A DNA stretch of 64,000 nt from Helicoverpa zea (Eukaryota; Arthropoda; Insecta; Lepidoptera; Noctuidae), in the NCBI RefSeq assembly GCF_022581195.2, contig NC_061459.1:6448001-6512000 (forward strand), written 5' to 3'. Each line of letters begins with the position of its first letter. Positions within the stretch are counted from its first letter, which is position 1. The notes beneath the pieces are model-generated. The model was not told the DNA's origin and searched no databases. It saw nothing but the letters and a program-made list of their open reading frames with translations. A program made the translations under genes and the position numbers. Positions 35,001-47,800 of the stretch are shown piece by piece.

Positions 35001-38000
35001 CTTTACTAATGCATTTTATGGTCGAGGGTAATATTTACGAGGCCCAGGTGAACGCAAAAAACGTACGTAAGCACCTCATCGGGGCCGATTTTAATATTAG
35101 TTTAACGCAATATTACTACGAAACTCATCCCCAGCTTAAAAATAAAGTTTAAGTTATGGATATGAAAGAATAAAGAGAAAAATAATATAAGGTCCGAAAA
35201 AAAGCCATTCTGCCTCTAAATATGTAATTATTTTTTTATCACAGCATCCCAATTGCTTGTTATCTTTCTTTTAGCACCCAAGACTTAAGAAGCCGTTCTA
35301 TAATCCCAGTATTAAGAGTTATACGTGGCGAGGGATTTGAAACGTGTTTTCCCCTATTTTCGGGGGCCAAGCCGTCGCGTCCCGCTATCCCTAAGGATTT
35401 TATTCCGAAAAACCTCCATAAATATTTCTTACTGTATTTGTATCTTCCTTGGAGTATCGTTAGCACAATGTTTCCCTTTTTCCGCTAAACCGTGTTAGCA
35501 TCTGCTCCCACAAACTAGACCGAAGACACACAGGCTGTCGGACAGTACCCAAAGTCACTGTTGTGTAATGAAATATTGTAACTATTATTAACACTGATAT
35601 CCCTCAAAAAGAACAATATTTTATATCAATTAGTTCGCTGTCGGCAAAAATATGAAAACAATTTATTTCTGCGAGAATAGTAGTCATTTGTTTTGATTAC
35701 CCGTTGTAATCAACATTTTGTATCCGAAGATGTACGATTTGTGCAATGAACGAGCTTGCGAATAAAACAACAGTAAAGTAGCACTTTTGTGAAATCGTTT
35801 TCTAGTTAAGTGCTATTTGAGCTTTCTGCTGAGCTTATTCTAGTGCTCTTATGGCACCTGGCAGAGACTGAACATGACAAACAAATACACTTTAATACAT
35901 TTGCTCCAACGTCATTACAGTTTATCGGTACTTTGGCGCGAACCCGAAATAAATAGCCGCTATCAAAGAGCGATTACACAAACTGTTCACAACCCCATAA
36001 AAAGACAAACATTACGAAATCTCTGATGTCAAAGAAAAATAAATCGCCAATAAAGTTTAACTGTTCAACAATAATGTTATAATGGTTGTAACAAAACCGA
36101 TGTTTTATAATGTTGACCATGGCCTTTATGTGAAATTCGGCTTTTGACAAATATTCCAGTATCTAAGATATCTACTGTGGTTTCTGCTTTGTTTCCACAG
36201 TATACTAAATATGTAATTAACTTATTAGGTTGTATTTTGCCTTTTGATCTTCGTTAAATTTTCTTAACTTTCAGTGGCCTTCGACTTAGAAATAAAATAT
36301 AATAATGTAACTACATAAAATTGAACTTTGCCCTGGATCTTCGTTAGTAATTTTAATAATTATATTGAAAGCCAGTAAACCTTTAAAACATCCCGTAACT
36401 GTAATAGCTGCGAGTTTAACGATTTCCGCTTTACTTTTGTATTATGCCATTTACCTACTTTGGCAATAGATTTTGTTCGGTAAGGTAATATAAATTTTAT
36501 TGCATATATTTTGAAGGTATCGAAACTCGAGCTTAATTGCAATTCACGCCATTCACGTTTATGTGCTTGGCAAAAACATCTGGCCCCTTGATTGCTTACG
36601 TTTTTATGTGCACTTAGGAACTCAAACACCACTCCCGGGGAAAATGTATCCAGGTACCTAAATAATGCAATCACAAAGCTCCACATTTATTGCCATATCG
36701 TTATTTACTTATTTAAATTACGTGCGCAAACTGTTTCAACACACACACACACACACACGCTCGCGGGAAGTGTTCAACATAATTACGAAATCATAAAATA
36801 GTTTCATAAGGTCTGTGGATTGTAAAGAGCCACAGGTCTGGGTTGCCAGATTACAATCTCTGCCGAGTTTACGCCACCTTGGTTGGCTCCATTAGCAAAT
36901 TAGCTATATTTCTGATTACATTAATGTCCCAATAGCTTTTCATCACGTCTGTTGGTTTGAGTGGTAATTTTTTAGGCTTTACAGGTGGTTCGGTAGGTAA
37001 ACATCAATTAGGTTAAGCAACATGTATGTTGCATACGTCACGTATTGATGCTTGTCTATAGCACATATGGTGTTAAAAGTTAGTATCTCTAATAATGCTT
37101 TCGTAAAAGCGAAACCATGTCTCTCGATCCTTTGGGGGATTTTAAGTAACCGCATCGTAAGGGTCAACTGAAAGGTTTGACCATACAACAAGCATTTGGA
37201 ATTGGAACAATGGATATGGACACAGATGAACTCTAAATAGCAGATCCGTGTTGTGTTTCACGAGCTTTTTTCACTAAACATGATGAAAGAACAAAAAGGA
37301 CATTCAAACTTATTCGTAGTATTCTTGCATCGTTTGAAAATATTTTTGTGAGAAGAGTGTTCATATTTTATACACAATTTACTTTAAGCTGCACTATCTA
37401 TTCATTTCTACAACCAACATTCCCATATCATTTGGCATTACAGTTTCAACGAACTAGCAAATAAAATATGAATTTCACAGAGCCCTGGCAAAAAGTTAGT
37501 GTAGCCATAAATTCATTTTTATGACACCCACTAAATAAGCTATCCATATGTATGTATATGCCGCTAGTAAAAATACAATGCAGACAGATGGACACTACGC
37601 ATGTACGTGGGAGACCATTTAATTGAAAAATCTTGTTTAATTTTATTTAGCATTTTGAAACGGAAATCGGGCTAGCGCAGATTGTTTTTATTCAGTCGTA
37701 TAAAACTTTCAATTACCATTTTCGATTCAATTTCTGCGTTCTTTTTGGAAAGTTCTAAAGCCAACGTTAAATTCGAAGTATGAAACTAAAACAAGAGCCA
37801 ACATTATGCAAATAGTTCCCCAAAACTAAAATAATAAGATGTTGAAGTGTAACAACAGCCGGACACGGGATAAGGGCATTTGAATAGCCCCTAGGTGCGT
37901 TAGTTATTCAGCTCGCGACTCGCCGGCCGCCGCCGCGCGCTCGTAAATCAAACTCGCCATTCGCTTATGCATTATACAGTTTTATTTGTGCGAGTCCGCT

Positions 38001-39696
38001 GAATAGGTAATAAACTATGGCAGGTGAAATGCCCTGCGTGTTCGAATGCGCCGAGAATTTGAAACGTACGCAAATATACGTCTGTTTACTGCGGCCGTGC
38101 CACAACATATAGTGTTACTGATTGGATTACCTAGGTTAGTGGTTTGGTGACGTTTTGGGATGTTTTTTCATGTTTGTGTGATTTTCTGATTACTTTTGAT
38201 TGGCATGTTACATTTTAACTTATGTCCCTAAAATCACAGCAACCAAAATTCTGATTAGATAACAAATATTTTGTAGCAAAACTAGTTCCGTACTTACCTA
38301 CCTATACATCAACTTACAAATTATAGTCACAAGAAATATATTCCAGACTAAGTGTAATTAGTGTTTTTTAAATTCGATCTTCTACCTGTTTGCTACTAAT
38401 TAAAATCGGCATCTCATTAGCTAGTGTAGAGCGCAGGTTATTAGGCATTTTCCGAAGGTCCCTCCATCTCGCGGCGCGACGGACCAGAAAATTCAGTGCG
38501 GTCCTCATTCCACACGAGACCGTATACTAGTCCGTACGCCTGACGCCGGCCTGCGCTAATCCTCTTACTAATTTCATTATCTTTGTATCAGCTTTTTTAG
38601 TTTTTTAAATCGTATTGATTTTAATTGAAAATGTCTCGTAAACTTTCGTTAGTTTTCTATCGTATGGTTATTGATTCAATATTACTGAATCAATTGTTGG
38701 TTGATATATCAGAAATTTTCTATGCGTCTATAGATTCATCTTTTTTTCCTGTATAAAGAAACACTCATCATGCAAAGCCGCACACGGCGAAACGAACACT
38801 TTATAGGTTGTATCGATTTTATTATGATTACACAACAGATACAATCCGGATGGCGATCACCATTCATGTTAATGAAATAGCAAATAAAATGATCGTAATT
38901 ACGGGAACGTTTTTACCGTATTGTTGGGAGCCCGTCGCCGAATCACCTGACATTACCGTAGCGACAATATTTCCAACGAATTGGCCATTTATTCAAGTAC
39001 CAGACATAATAACTTTTGTAATTACAATATCAACATTTACGGTGCATACCCTCGGCGTTTCACCCTAAGGGAGGGTGATGTTTAACATACCATTTTTGTG
39101 GGAAGCCGTCATTTTAAAGACTTTGTAAAATTAAAGAACGCTTTCTCCAAATATAAATTCTTAGACATTTTCAAGAATAAAGGGATAAGTTCATACAATC
39201 GTTTTTATTACTACGTGCTTACTTAGTTACTTTTATGTTTCGTAACCAATTGTATTTCATGTTAATTTTACGTAGTAATGAAATTAGAAATGCCTTTAGC
39301 ATACACAGTTATGTAACTGAAGATCTGAGACTAAATAAACCTTGGAAAGCGTATCGCCTGAAGCCTTTAATTGATATTTTCAATTATAATTGATGTTGCT
39401 TATGAAACTACTTGTGTGGGTAGATTTGCGCTTCGTGTAGTAATCAGGTTAGTTTTTAGTATCCCGATCAATTTGTTCACAAGATGAAAGGAGCGTTTTG
39501 ACACTGGAACGGAATTAACTCTTCGCTCACGGCGGGCGTATCGTAAGCGTATTGTGAGTATATTGTGTAGGCACAACGCTACGCGCGTAGCATGGTAAAG
39601 ACATGCTTACGCTACGACGCCGCGCCGCGTGCTCAGTGCCTAAGTGAACGTTCTGCATTTATACTTGTGAACTAATTGCTCGATAATAGAGGATAA
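26011..39696. other. Gene-poor intergenic region
   Basis: About 13.7 kb with no gene I can support. Reading frames up to about 118 codons exist but none has recognisable motifs, splice continuity or family resemblance. A (CA)n microsatellite lies at 36,739-36,757. A doubled ATAATGTCGGGAC occurs near 29,850-29,878. CpG-rich islands occur near 28,215-28,345, 37,915-38,080 and 38,455-38,560. Region 34,355-34,440 resembles a degraded repeat (ACTGAACCGATTT). Confidence 0.45.
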
Positions 39697-40087
39697 TCTA
39701 TACTAATATTATAAAGCTGAAGAGTTTGTTTGTTTGCTTGAACGCGCTAATCTCAGGAACTGCTGGTCCGATTTGAAAAATTATTTCAGTGTTAGATAGC
39801 CCATTTATCGAGGAAGGCTATGTGCTATATATTATCACGCTAAGACTAAAAGGAGCGGAGCACCAATGAAGAATGTTTCAAATCGGGGGATATTTTCCTA
39901 TTGAGAGAGCTTACGCTGCGTGCGCTGCGTAAGCGGTTAATGTTTCGCAAAAATCATGTATGACAGAATTGTTCCCCTTTAAAAGTTCTAAAAAAATATC
40001 AGTCTATCTTTTAAGGTTAGGTCACTATAACCTTTTTTTAGCCCAAAATAACTATTCCACGCGGATGAAGTCGCGGGCGGAAGCTAG
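39697..40087 (+). mobile_element. Non-autonomous Helitron, 391 bp
   Basis: It begins TCTATACTAATATTATAAAG, ends in CTAG, and sits between host A and T as Helitrons do. A CGCG-gatgaagt-CGCG hairpin lies about 10 bp before the 3' end (40,060-40,075). The interior (GAACGCGCTAATCTCAGGAA; TTTATCGAGGAAGGCTA) is the widespread lepidopteran Helitron sequence. No Rep/helicase is encoded. Confidence 0.82.
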
Positions 40088-41056
40088 TGAATGATACAAA
40101 TGATTCAAATAATAAATGTATTTTTTGTTCAAGTCAATGACTTTTAGCCACAAATATTTTTATATAAGCACACGTTTTCACCATGAACAATTTTCTCAAT
40201 TACCTACTCAAGGCTCAAAGTCGCTGGTCGTTCATGTTTGTCTAACGTGCACTTAGTACGTTGTAATATGATATACAATGCGAGTGACAGGTAGAAACAG
40301 CATATTAAAAGGAATTTAATCGAGTTTCACTTGCCTGCCTGCCTGTGTGCCTTAAACACATTACATTAGGTACAATTGGAGCGTAAAAGCGATGCTTTGT
40401 TGTTTAAATATCTAATAATTAATGTTTTCACCGACTTCCAACGAGAAAGGTTCGAAATTTTTTTTTGTTCGCAAGTTTTATTTTCGATTACGATTTGATT
40501 GATATTGTTGTGAGCTTTATTACAACCTACATCTGCTTATTTATGTATTTTTAAAGTTGAGAACCAAATTTTTAAAGTATAGTCACACCAAAAAATCTGG
40601 AACATACATCCACAGGGACACCAGTAGAATAATACCAACCTTTTTGCTATATCTTTGAAAATAAATTAACATGAACATAGCGTGTAGTACACATTTCATA
40701 AAAAAACCCATCGGTCGTGTGTATTGAGTGAGGTTTATACTGAAAGTTTGTACGGAGCCATGCGGCCGGGCCCTAAGGACACACATTCTACTTTGTTCTT
40801 ACACACAACTTTAAGAAGTTGCTTAACAGATGTTCCGCCTGACTTTTGTCCCCAAGTAAGTCATGTATCCTTGTAACATACGTTTTATATGCCGCGGAAA
40901 TAATGTCTGCCGTATACGATGGGTGTGTTGCTAGGAATGCCCTAGGGAATTATAAACCCTTTGATGGGATATCTGCATCTATGTAAAAAAGAGGCTTTTT
41001 ATATAAAAATTAGCCGCCATTTTCTTAATACTTACTTTTCGAAACAGAGCGTCACG

Positions 41057-41430
41057 TGAAATAACGTCACGCGCGATATGAAAGAAAGATTGATTTGTAA
41101 GAAAGGGTAAACAAATTTTTAAATAGAAACAAAACACACGCCAATGACGTCACGCACGAAATGAAAGAGATAGATAGATAGTCAAGAAAGAGTAAACAAA
41201 TGTTTAATTATACAAAAGACATGCCAATGACGTCACGCACGAAATGAAAGAGATAGATAGCTAGTCAAGAAAGAGCAAACAAATGTCCAATAAAACAAAA
41301 GACATGCCAATGACGTCACGCACAAAATGAAAGAGATAGATAGATAGTCAAGAAAGAGCAAACAAATGTTTAATTAAACAAAAGACATGCCAATGACGTC
41401 ATGCACGAAATGAAAGAGATAGATTTTTTA
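41057..41430 (+). repeat. Minisatellite, exact 83-bp period, about 4.5 copies
   Basis: Units start at 41,057 (diverged), 41,140, 41,223, 41,306 and 41,389. Each begins GCCAATGACGTCACGCACGA or a close variant, followed by a GATA-rich block (AGAGATAGATAGATAG) and AAACAAATGT. The period is exactly 83 bp. Units 2-5 contain TGACGTCA, the palindromic CRE/ATF site. Confidence 0.92.
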
Positions 41431-41457
41431 ATTAGACAGGGATAAATAGATATCTAA

Positions 41458-41532
41458 AGTCATCATCATTATCATCATCTCAGCCATAGGACGTCCACTG
41501 CTGAACTTAGGCCTCCCCCTTAGATCTCCATA
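41458..41532 (+). repeat. Lepidopteran repeat fragment (GACGTCCACTGCTGAA family)
   Basis: CATAGGACGTCCACTGCTGA and TTAGGCCTCCCCC follow a (CAT)n run. This is a highly abundant lepidopteran repeat, probably a retroelement 3' end. Only about 75 bp are present. Confidence 0.7.
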
Positions 41533-42269
41533 GATATCTAAAGTGAATCTAAGAAAACAATTTTCAGGAAAAACATAACTCCAGTTTCTTTTGACATGAG
41601 TATAACTGGAGGTAACTTCCTTCATACGAGTGCGAAAAACAGTTTTGAATAAATTATCCCGCGAACAAAAGGTAGGTAATTAGTGACAATATGAATATCA
41701 AAGTATGTTGTAATTGTACTGATGTAGGTACTACAAAATACTGAGTATCTATTTTGATTACAGTCGCGTCGACAAGTACCAGTACCTCTGACAGGCAAAG
41801 CATATTTTCAAAACTGAAGCAACTCACTCTGTGTTACAGGCGCGAGCAAAGTGGAAGCTCAAAATACTAGCTAAACGTGACTAGCCGATATTGCATCATT
41901 TGTACACCACATCCAGCAGCGACTGCACGTTCTCCTGATCTTGAACGCAGTGTTGTATCGCTCGTATGTATAGGTAAACACTACAATACTTTGTCATTCT
42001 TACTGCGTTATTGAACTGCAGCACTGAAGCACGCATTATTCATTTTAACATTGATGAACTGATTGGTTTCATAGAATATCGCGCCTGGTGAATAGAAAGC
42101 CCAGTGCACATTGTCCTTTCTAAAAAAGACCTCAGAATACGTACGTAAATATATGTACGTCTTATATGAAATAACCGATCCTGATCACAACCGGATTCCA
42201 TAGGCAATTAAACTTTCTACAAAAGATAGTACCGTGGTTTAGTAACCCGAAGCTTTAGAAAAACATAAT

Positions 42270-42960
42270 TGAATCTAGTGTAAAATTTTCGGAAAGCAAA
42301 GACCTCTTCGAAAAACTCTCTCGTGTAATGGAAATCGTGCCCCTCGGCCCCCAGGGCATCGCGGATTCTCTGCACAAAAGGCCCAACAAAAAGGTCCTGC
42401 CGTCACATGAACATTGTAAAACTCGGCCTCGTATTCACGTCTCCACTTACAAACCAATAGCGTCTTAAAATCTTCACATGTAAGATTCAATTTTGTTCCA
42501 CCAAGATTGTTTTGTAACAGTTTTTTCCAATCCGATAATGCGACCTTAGCGTCGGGATCATGGTTTACTACAAATTGTATTAGAGTAGTAGATTTAACTA
42601 TTTACGCGGTGTACGTCCGGCGGAGCAGTTGCGTGACTCCTCCCTGCCGTGTGGAATGCTGATTCTTTTGTTATCATACGTGGCGTAAATTCTTTACAAC
42701 ATTGCAATCCTGTGAAGTTATGTTGAAAAGTCCATTATTTTTTTGCCAGCAAGCAGACGATGCTTCTTGAAATGTATATCAGATCAAGGCTATCGAAGTA
42801 CATAGACACGGAACTACGTCAGAGTAGGATACTCAGCGTAGCTTCATCTCGAGTGCATCTCTCACGATCACGGGAGCTTTTGCCTCTAAGGAATCGATTA
42901 TCCGTAGACGTCTCGCATTCCTCAGATATCGTCTTCATCTCGGCGCCGATATGACGATGT
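42270..42960 (-). pseudogene. Decayed coding-like sequence of unknown family
   Basis: The minus strand from about 42,601 reads FVVNHDPDAKVALSDWKK and later CEDFKTLLVCKWRREYEAEF to about 42,411. A +1 frame change near 42,405 then continues as QDLFVGPFVQRIRDALGAEG and FEEVFAFRKFYTR to about 42,280. Upstream (42,955-42,825) another frame reads ISEECETSTDNRFLRGK before a stop. Composition is protein-like in connected frames, which suggests an eroded gene or transposon ORF. I cannot name the family and do not restore it. Confidence 0.35.
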
Positions 42961-43481
42961 GCATTAAAATATCTATGTATAATGTTGTGATGCAATCATG
43001 TTCTACTTAGTTTTCCTTGATAAGTTACTTAAAAGGGTAGGTAGTGGTATTCTACCTTGGAACTAAGATTTTTACTGTATGATTTTGCGACTGTGACTGC
43101 ATATTTGTACAGTGTGAAATTCGCATTAATTATGTTTACCTCATGTTTTGCAAATATTTGGACGCCGTTAGCATTGACTCGAGATAAATACAGGTAGACG
43201 TATTTTTGTGGTTTGTGCACACTTTTAATATATTTTACTGAGAATCTCTCCTACAGAGTTGTTTGTATATTTACACAATAATTTTGTAATGCATAATTTC
43301 GGCAGCATAATAAGTAGCTGTACATATTTGTTTAACCTTACCTTTTAAATAATTACGGTAAACATTATTGATGTTATTACTAAGAAGTTAAACAGACGTT
43401 TGACACGTGTCTAAGAAAATATGGTATTCGAATTGTACAAAACGAAACCTTCTCCAATGCTTAGATATGATTTAATAAGCT

Positions 43482-43986
43482 TATGCTACGTTCAGACGCG
43501 CGCCGCGCAGCCCGGCGGGCTGCCTGGCGGGCAGCGCGGCGTGCAGCCCGTCGCGGGCAAGCGGACATTCAAGCTGTTCACACGCGCGCCGTCGTGTCAG
43601 TCAGTGCAAGAATGGCGAGCAGCGAGGATCTCGGTGTTGTTGCTGTCATAGCCTTTGGCTTAACTTATTTTTATTGGAAAAAGAATCAAAATGATGAACG
43701 ACGTTAACAATTCCGCCATGTTGTAATCTCCGATCGTAGCGACTTTCTTAGAACGTTTAATCGTCACGAAAGCGCAGGAGAGACTGACCGGCCGCGCGCG
43801 TGTAAACAGTCGCCGGGCGCCCGCACATTCATCCTTTGAACTTTGCCAAAAAACCGACACTCGCCCGGTTCGCGGCATTCACGGGCACGGGCGCGTTCAC
43901 GGGCTCGGGCGTACCGTTTACACGCTCGTGAACGTGACTGTGCCCGTTGAATGTCGATTTGAACGCGCGCGTGTGAACGTACCATA
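43482..43986. mobile_element. Harbinger-like non-autonomous element, about 505 bp, GC-rich
   Basis: Inverted ends TATGCTACGTTCAGACGCGC (left) and GCGTGTGAACGTACCATA (right) enclose CpG-rich DNA. A short frame 43,612-43,707 encodes MASSEDLGVVAVIAFGLTYF then a basic end, resembling the N-terminus of a Harbinger-type transposase; the rest of the protein is missing. Target duplication is unclear (TA or TTA/TAA). Confidence 0.6.
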
Positions 43987-43987
43987 A

Positions 43988-46137
43988 CTGGTTTATTGAT
44001 TTTAAGAAAAAAATATCGTAGGTATTAAAAAATTAAAACTTTTAAAATATGGTCAAGAAAAAATAAAAACTAACTTTTGTATCTTTGAGGGCAATAATAT
44101 TAGAACTCTGTTACAAGAGTACAAATAGGTTAGTGGAGTGTGGACTCACAAAATGATGAACTAAGCTTCTAGTATTACATAGCGAAAAAATAAGATTTTC
44201 CATCACCGCGTACCGTCTTACAATCCAAATAAACATAAAGCCATGAAAACACAACAACAAGCATTATCTCGCCAAAATCCTTGTATCGAGTTGTGGAATC
44301 GTTCGCATTGTTGTCCTTTGTGTTCGCGTTCGCATTCGTTTTCCATCGTACACCATTATTCACATTAAGTGGACAGATCTCGGGTCAGATCCAGGCACAA
44401 GAAAAGCACAAAAAGTGCCCGCTTTATCCGAGCATGATAAATCTACTTCAAATCCGAGAATAGCGTCTTTTATGAACGAAATTGAAATAAACCGACCGTG
44501 CGGATAACGGCTAAGTAAGAAGATCGAGATCCTTTTAGAATATATTGGTGAATCATTTTCATTCATCAAGCCTACTTAGAATACCGTCTATCTGCGCACT
44601 TGTGTAGGTGGGCCCTTTAAAGTAGTTTCCATAGAATTTCATCGAAGAACAGTTTGCTTGGTCAGCGTTCGAACAAATTATTTTCTATTCCATTCGAAAA
44701 AAGTAAGCATTTAATTTTCTTACATTTTTTTCTCAAACAAGTCGATAAGGAACATTTTCTTTGGTGTTATCTCAAAGATGACAAAGATAGCTACGTAAAG
44801 GTCTACCTATACTTTGTTCTGTACGAGAATCGAACACGCAACAGGCAAGCTATACCTCGGTCGCTAGAACCACTCCAAGCGCGCAAGCTTTGTATCCAAA
44901 GTTTGCTGTTCTCGTGAGATATTTAATTGTCATGTTTTCTATTAATATTTCATCCAACTTAATGACAAATGACACAACAATAAGATTTTTACAAATTGTT
45001 TACAAATATAACATTAAAATTATTTCAAAAATCACCTATTACAAACGTGCTTCATCCAATAAGAGCACATATTTTTATTTCACACTAAAACATTTATTTT
45101 CTTTTTCTCTTATTCCACATAATAGATCGTTCGGAAGATATGTCCCTATTTTTAGTGGTGGAGATGAAATCGAGCGTGAAATGGTTACCACACGGAGCGG
45201 TTGTCTCGTGAACAAACGAATACCGGATCGCCGTTTGCCGCCGGGGCGTTTGCCGGAAAATTGGCTGGCACACCACTACGCTCCGGCTTAATAATAACAA
45301 TGTATTGAATGTCTGCCCTCCCCGTGATGGGCAACTATCTGATAGAAACCGGCAAGAGTGTGTTCGTAAATTAAATGAAAGATTTGAATGTTCCTTTTAA
45401 ATCACACTGAAGAAACTGAAATGTTTATACTTTGCAGCGTTTTCAGGCAGGTCGGTTTTGTAAGGCGCGACACATTCTGAGCGACAAAAAGCCTGTCGGT
45501 TTTACATGTCATTGTTTGAACCGAAACTCGTCAATTGATTGCTCGTTGGGGTGTCGTACGATCGGAAAAGCCGAGCGGAAAATCCGTCAGTATGAAAACT
45601 GTAATAAGTCATTAATGCTGCGCATGGCTGCTGCTAATTATTTACTACTGTAGGAAGAGGTTATTCTACAACGTTTAAAAATCATGCATACCCACTATCT
45701 CATTGCTTCCTGAAATCCTCATTCATCGCAACACAATTTTATCAGAAAGGATTATCTTTTGGTGATGTTGGATATTTTAATGGCTATAATTTCAAAATTT
45801 TAACATGAATGTGCTATTGGAAGAATATTAATAGTATTAAAAAATCATACGCTACACGGAACAAGCTGCAGTAGGGACTGCGCATCTGGTATTGCCTTAC
45901 AAATTAATCTCTATTGACTATTGTCTTTGACTAATTGATTGACAGAAAATGTCTATATTTTATTGAACTTTTTTGATGACTTGTCAATTTAAATTGCTTA
46001 CTTTTACAATTTATATATTTTTACTATCAGGCGTTTTTTTTTACTTCAATAAGTAGGTAAATTTCTGTTTTTAATAGTCTTAAAAAGGTCCTCTTATATA
46101 CTTCTACATTTAAAGTAGAATAAACTACTTGCTAGAT
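43988..46137. other. Intergenic DNA, no gene supported
   Basis: Contains a tRNA-like SINE fragment near 44,815-44,895 and frames of up to 133 codons (for example 44,890-45,291) without recognisable motifs. Confidence 0.45.
44810..44900 (-). repeat. tRNA-derived SINE fragment
   Basis: The minus strand reads GGTTCTAGCGACCGAGG, CTTGCCTGTTGCGTGTTCGA and TTCTCGTACAGAACAA, matching the head of a lepidopteran SINE with A- and B-box-like parts. Cloverleaf pairing is poor, so it is not a functional tRNA. Confidence 0.5.
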
Positions 46138-47558
46138 ATGAATACAGAAATGAGTGAGGATGAAATGGAAGCTAACAAAATGCGAAATGCTCTTACTGCT
46201 ATCGCAAATGAAATGCAAAAGTATGTACCCCAATGTATCAGTGCTTTAATTAATGTTCAACATCACCTTTATTTACTGTAGGGAGGTATATACCTACGCG
46301 AACATTGGTCACCAAAATCAACCTAACGGAATTTCTAAAAGCAAAACTTCTCGTCCCCCTCAATTGAGCATGTTGCCAAAGCCTTTAACAAAGGTTGTCA
46401 GATAGACGTATCTAAATTTATCTAAGTTGACCAGAATCTGAGAGTTAATTCGAATCAGAACAATCCACTGAAGCTTTCTCAGAAATTCCATCAGGTATTT
46501 AAACTTGTAATGATAGCGTCTAGCGTTTCAAATATACTTTTACTTACCTATACTTCACTTCTTCCTAAGGCTACACAGTGAAACTGCATCTTCAAATGAA
46601 ACAGAAAAGAATGAAAATGGAGAAACTCTAAATAAACTTATAAAATGCAAGACAAATCTTAATTTGAGAAAGATTCAAATTAAAAAACTAAAAAGAAATC
46701 TCCGAACAGCATGTGGTAAGAACATCAGTAGATAATTATTAAAAAAATACACCTAAATATTAGATAGGTAGGTACAATTAGGTATATAATAATTGGTTAA
46801 TTTGGAAAAATATATTTTCAGTCGTTGCTAAAACTATGTCATCAGCTAAGGCAGCCGAAACAGCATCACTCAGTACCCATTTAGATATCACAAGAAGTAA
46901 ATATATGGACTTAGTACACCAACAGAGTGAAAAAAATGAAGTAATACACCAATTGAATGGAGAAAACCGTGCTCTCCGTAATCGGCTAGATTTTTACAAC
47001 AACATTATTCAATTAGGCTATAAAGAGTTACAAAATATGCGAAATGAATGCGAAGAAAATATTTCTTTTGCCGAACAATTGAAACATATTATTGTTTGCT
47101 GTGGACAGTATTACGCAGATCATTTTAATGAACATGAGAGATGTACTCGATTAGAACAGAAAAATAGGTTCTTGAATACTAAAATAGTCATAATGGAAAG
47201 TAATTTGAAAGCAGCTACAGACGAACTCCGAAATCTTCGTACTTGCATAAAACCTTACCGTGAGAAAAGAGACACTCCAACAAATTCACGGCATTGCATT
47301 GACGTGGTGTGTTCGGAGTACAAAATGGGTTCTCACCAAAGAAACTTTGCAAATGTAACCATGACGTTTGAACTAAATAATTGCTCTTCACCACCTTCTA
47401 TGAAAGATCTAGACCTAACCAGCCACTTAAAGACAGTTAAAAAACTTCTCGATGATCAAGATAATCTCATAAAAGATCTGAAAAGTCTTTCAAAGGGAAT
47501 AAATGTTGATGAAACATATTTTACTTATTTTATTTACATTTACTTACATCATCTGTAA
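46138..47558 (+). CDS. Coiled-coil protein of unknown function (three exons)
   Basis: Exons 46,138-46,220, 46,570-46,715 and 46,822-47,558 give 321 residues. Donors are GTATGT and GTAAGA, acceptors CCTAAG and TTTCAG, and the phases close. The N-terminus is acidic (MNTEMSEDEMEANK). Most of the rest is charged heptad-like helix, e.g. NRALRNRLDFYNNI and RLEQKNRFLNTKIVIMESNL, then a Pro/Ser linker and a second helix (HLKTVKKLLDDQDNLIKDLK). There is no signal peptide or membrane segment. The stop codon overlaps a CT|GTAAGT donor at 47,555, and the last ten residues are odd (aromatic, YFIYIYLHHL), so a further 3' exon is possible. A cytoskeletal, centrosomal or adaptor role is the usual range for such proteins. 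Confidence 0.7.
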
Positions 47559-47689
47559 GTACCCATCCTAAAGGCTCTGAAACTCCTAAAGCTATTCGAT
47601 TTTTTTTTTAACTATTGGTAAGCCTACACTATTACCAGTTGACAGCAATGTCAGGCTATGTTTAATGGCGGAACGGGAAGAAGTTCCCG

Positions 47690-47800
47690 CGCGTTATGTA
47701 GGTATACAGCGACCTGCCTAGACTGAAACTCCGGCTACACGACAGACCGTGGTGACCGAGGCCGTTGACAGCTTTATCATAGTGGCAGCGATAGCAATAT
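47690..47800 (-). mobile_element. Fragment of the zinc-finger/endonuclease retroelement family
   Basis: The minus strand reads RCHYDKAVNGLGHHGLSCSR, matching RCHCGEAVTSSGHHGLSCSR of the 8,113-8,865 ORF. Flanking sequence is not recognisable. It is a decayed second copy. Confidence 0.65.

Noticed and set aside
42760..42954. Plus-strand Arg/Ser-rich 64-codon frame
   Set aside because: The opposite strand gives a more protein-like reading that fits the decayed segment at 42,270-42,600.
44810..44900. A tRNA gene
   Set aside because: The A and B boxes are recognisable but the stems do not pair properly; it fits a SINE head.
44890..45291. 133-codon plus-strand frame
   Set aside because: It is low-complexity Ile/Asn/Lys in its first half and shows no recognisable domain or gene context.
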